DNA of 64,000 nt, taken from positions 570,409 through 634,408 of the forward strand of contig NW_004443767.1 in the NCBI RefSeq assembly GCF_000330505.1, given 5' to 3'. The translations under genes and the position numbers were made by a program. Shown here one piece after another: positions 61,591 to 64,000 of this stretch. The notes under the pieces are model-generated. The model made no database searches and was not told where the DNA came from. It worked only from the letters and a program-made list of their open reading frames with translations. The DNA comes from Entamoeba invadens IP1 (lineage: Eukaryota; Evosea; Mastigamoebida; Endamoebidae). The number at the start of each line of letters is the position of its first letter. Positions within the stretch are counted from its first letter, which is position 1.

Positions 61591-62446
61591 TCAGCAGCAC
61601 CCACTTTCTTTCTTTGGAGGAGGGGTGTTTTCAATGTTGATTGACCCCGAAGGAGCGCTATTAGTGAATATCGCAACACCGTTATAATAATATATTAATT
61701 ATTAAATAATAGTATAATAAAAATACAAAAGAAGAAACAAACGTGGTCACTTCTTTCATTGATTGAACAACCTTTGTGGCGACATCTAAGAATGCTTGGT
61801 CGACTCTAAGGCCTGTCTTTGCAGATGTTTCATAATAAGGAATAGCTCCATTGTTTTCACACCATTGTTTGACTGCGTTGACGTTGACTGTGTGTTTTGA
61901 TGGGTCTTCATCCATCTTATTAATCAATACAACAAACGGAAAGTCTTTTGGATTGGTGACATTAGCCCCATTTAAAAACTCCTTTTTCCAAGTGTCGAGG
62001 GACTTGAATGATTGTTCGTTTGTGACGTCGAGGACCAACAAACAACAGTCGCTACCTCTATAGAATGCTGCGCCAAAACTCATAAATTTCTCATGTCCAG
62101 CTATTCATTAAAAAGTGTTACAATTGATTTCTTCAACAAACCCGTGTCCCAAATTTGAAGAGTCACTGCAGTACCATTAATAGATACCTTATTATTAGTT
62201 TTATACTATTAATCTATTGATATTATTAGTTACTAGTAACTACCTATTCCTCAAACCTCTTTTGTTAAAAAGTCTGCTCCAATGGTCGCCTTGTATTGGG
62301 CAGTAAAAGTTTTTTCGATGAATTGATTCATCAAGCTTGACTTGCCGACACCTATCAAGTCAATGTATTGTTTCGTATGAAAAAAACAAACCAGAATCAC
62401 CAATCAAAATCATTTTCAATAAAACCTTCTTATGCTTGGTGGACAT
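61591..62446 (-). CDS. Rab7: Rab7-family GTPase, five exons, His at the catalytic Gln
   Basis: Exons (minus) 62446-62392, 62351-62257, 62187-62142, 62100-61743 and 61657-61591 give 206 aa, the normal Rab7 length. Motifs: P-loop [48 protein letters not shown] then KSLDTWK, NKMDED, ETSAK, and a GCC end for double geranylgeranylation. [15 protein letters not shown] and SFKSLDTWK are typical of Rab7. Rab7 directs late endosome and lysosome traffic; Entamoeba has several Rab7 paralogs. The switch II reads WDTAGHEKF: His68 stands where Rab7 has the catalytic Gln67, which should lower intrinsic hydrolysis. The exon junction falls inside this motif (A66 codon), and the His codon itself is fully in exon 4. 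Confidence 0.92.
61658..61742 (-). other. Rab7 intron 4
   Basis: GTTTGT donor, CTAATAG acceptor, 85 bp, phase 2; its removal adds the C-terminal tail ending GCC. Confidence 0.85.
62101..62141 (-). other. Rab7 intron 3
   Basis: GTTTGT donor, GAATAG acceptor, 41 bp, phase 1, within the WDTAG motif. Confidence 0.88.
62188..62256 (-). other. Rab7 intron 2
   Basis: GTTTGA donor (the one deviation from GTTTGT), ATAAG acceptor, 69 bp, phase 0; joins LTKE to [13 protein letters not shown]. Confidence 0.8.
62352..62391 (-). other. Rab7 intron 1
   Basis: GTTTGT donor, GATAG acceptor, 40 bp, phase 1; splits the P-loop GDSG/VGKS. Confidence 0.9.
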
Positions 62447-63404
62447 GTTTAATTATACAGTTCTTTTTGCAGTTCATATCTTCTTTTCATTTTCTTTTTG
62501 CAACTTCCATTGTGAATACTATTCTTTTAATTCTTTTGACAACTACTGAAGTCGGTTTTGCTCACAATAGTCTTGCCAGAACGGGACTAAAGAAAACATT
62601 CTGTTTTCTTTTATTCTATTTTTTAAAACAAGTCCAACGATTAACTATATGTAAATATATATTTTTATTATTTTATCAATTTGGTTGAAAAAAGAATGGT
62701 TGAATAAAGTTAAATAATAACTTATTTTATTAATAACATCTAGTTCAATACTGACCAATCATTTAATTCTTCCAAAAAAACAAAAATAACAATAATAACA
62801 TTTTAATAACATTTTTGATGATTTATTGGTTATTAGAAATTTAAAAAGTTGATAAAGTAAATACAAGGAATGCCCTCAATAATAGTATTGTTGATGTAAA
62901 ATACATTTTTTAGCAAAACAACACAATTGACTTAATTTATTTGGCCCAATTATTTTTATTTCCAAAAATGTATTAAAATAAAATGTATTATTAAAATATT
63001 ATAATATTACTAATATAATATAATAATATTGACACTAAAAAATATTTTTGTGTTTAAAGAAAAATTCCATTTATTCAGGTTTCAAAATTTTTTAAAAAAG
63101 GAGCATTTGAGTATTCAACTTGTTTTTTACTAGAAGTATTAGTAAGTCAAAGAATAAATATAAAATTATTAAAAAAAGCTTTAAATAGAGTACTAACCCG
63201 AAATACGAGAAATGAATTACTCTTTACAAACTCGGGAAATGAATATAAAAATAGATTGTTTTACCTCCCTCATAATTACATAGAAACTCGTGTAAAAAAG
63301 AGTCCTATAACTCCCGAATATTAGAGATACAATACAATAAAACAACCGTCTCTAAGCACTCAAAGAAAAAAACTGGAAGACGAACTTTAAATTTTCATAT
63401 CCGA
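62447..63404. other. AT-rich intergenic DNA
   Basis: Divergent promoter region of Rab7 and the next gene. ORFs up to 106 codons overlap the Rab7 5' end in other frames and are not coding-like. A run of TAATAACA-type repeats lies at about 62785-62820. Confidence 0.55.
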
Positions 63405-64000
63405 ATGAACGCGTTGACCAGGAAATTGACTTTCATTGCACAAGACTGTGGGTTCACGTACGAAGAACTGAAGAGTGAAGAAGAAAAGACTTCCGAGGAG
63501 CAAGAGGAACAAACTGAGTTTGGCAAGCGCCGTCATGAGTTAAAAAAGAAAATCACCGACGTCAAAACGAACATTGAAAAACGCGCTGACATGGAGAAAC
63601 TTCCCGACGTTGATAAAGTTGAAGTTGTGAAAGTATCCACTGAGATTCGTAAAGGGATGAAAGAGGTAATAGCAGGAGCCGAAGATTTAAAAACGTATCA
63701 TGAGAGTGATGTCTACAAAAACAGGAAAAAAGTTTGTTTTTGTATCAGAAGTGTATTACTAGTAATAAAACTATTGCCAAATTGGTTACTTTATTCAATG
63801 ATTTAATATAATTAACTCAATAGAAAGACCCAAAAATTCGAGAGAGACTTGGCATTGAAGAAGAATCACTCAAATGCATTCAACAACATATCGAACAATT
63901 ACAAGCAATGGATAGAGAAAGAAGTGGAATGGGTGACGTTCAGAAAGGAATGCCTACAGTCAATGGCCTCGATAAATATAAAACAGATGAACTGCCAGAT
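63405..64000 (+). CDS. Coiled-coil protein, possibly SNARE-like; partial at the window end
   Basis: Exon 1 63405-63731 and exon 2 from 63824 to the window edge (phase 0, 92-bp intron) give 168 residues so far. The sequence is charged and helical throughout (EEEKTSEEQEEQTEFGKRRH, ELKKKITDVKTNIEKR, STEIRKGMKEVIAGAEDLK, KIRERLGIEEESLKCIQQHI). The order of a helical N-terminal bundle then a linker recalls Qc syntaxins of the SYP7 kind, but the SNARE motif and membrane anchor would lie beyond 64000. The SNARE suggestion is a guess. Confidence 0.6.
63732..63823 (+). other. Intron of the 3'-most gene
   Basis: GTTTGT donor, CAATAG acceptor, 92 bp, phase 0; the frame stays open to the window end after removal. 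Confidence 0.8.

Noticed and set aside
1..64000. tRNA, rRNA, CRISPR array, bacterial-type operon signals
   Set aside because: Scanned for and not seen; the window is eukaryotic and no cloverleaf or regularly spaced repeat array was found by eye.

Overview
The window looks like nuclear DNA of an amoebozoan parasite of the genus Entamoeba. It has compact, mostly intronless genes in very AT-rich DNA, and short introns that begin with GTTTG. It encodes two giant Cys-rich transmembrane kinases of the Entamoeba TMK type, a secreted beta-amylase, a large small-GTPase and Rho/Arf regulator complement, and F-box-like/LRR proteins. Coding regions are less AT-rich than I would expect for E. histolytica and the spacers are long, so an E. 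invadens-like species is my best guess. That species call is inference. Three runs of exactly 100 N (17888, 39564, 56457) look like scaffold gaps of unknown length.

Layout. 1-10 kb: a small gene of unknown family, an F-box-like/LRR protein, and a first TMK receptor kinase. 10.6-14.8 kb: a Ras-superfamily GTPase, an F-box/WD40 protein, chaperonin 10 and the small U2AF subunit. 15.3-17.8 kb: a tandem gene pair with nearly identical 5' ends and diverged 3' ends. 18-20.4 kb: gene-poor, with a small helix-turn-helix-like ORF. 20.4-26.6 kb: an unknown beta-rich protein, a short Sec24, a PCI protein of the TREX-2 type, a Ras/Rap GTPase and ribosomal protein eS27. 27.6-39.5 kb: a RhoGAP, a low-complexity protein, Cwc15, a self-cleaving S74/MYRF-like membrane protein with a zinc finger, and a CH-IQ-DH-PH-PH-ArfGAP protein. 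40-48.6 kb: a small unknown gene, the second TMK, and a second member of the unknown family seen at 1 kb. 50-59.5 kb: beta-amylase, an AAMP/Sqt1-like WD protein, an F-box/propeller fusion, a ThiF/E1-like protein interrupted by a gap, a free-standing Hsp70 substrate-binding domain and a second F-box-like/LRR protein. 59.6-61.3 kb: two abutting DNA elements with terminal inverted repeats and TA flanks. 61.6-64 kb: a five-exon Rab7 and the start of a coiled-coil gene that runs off the window.

I rebuilt exon structures for nine genes by joining frames at GTTTG...AG boundaries. In each case this restored a family motif or an open frame. Many naive ORF starts here are TTG or GTG; I moved starts to ATG wherever one was available.

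The most unusual items are the membrane-anchored zinc-finger protein with an S74 autoprotease dyad (33213-35187), the orphan Hsp70 substrate-binding domain (57165-57524), the mosaic tandem pair (15331/16770), the Rab7 with His at the catalytic Gln position (61591-62446), and the Rho-GEF/ArfGAP fusion that appears to lack the arginine finger (35817-39504). The genes share no operon-like organisation. The common themes are signalling and vesicle traffic (TMKs, Ras/Rab, RhoGEF/GAP, Sec24), splicing (U2AF small subunit, Cwc15) and protein turnover or folding (F-box proteins, E1-like, Cpn10, Hsp70 fragment).
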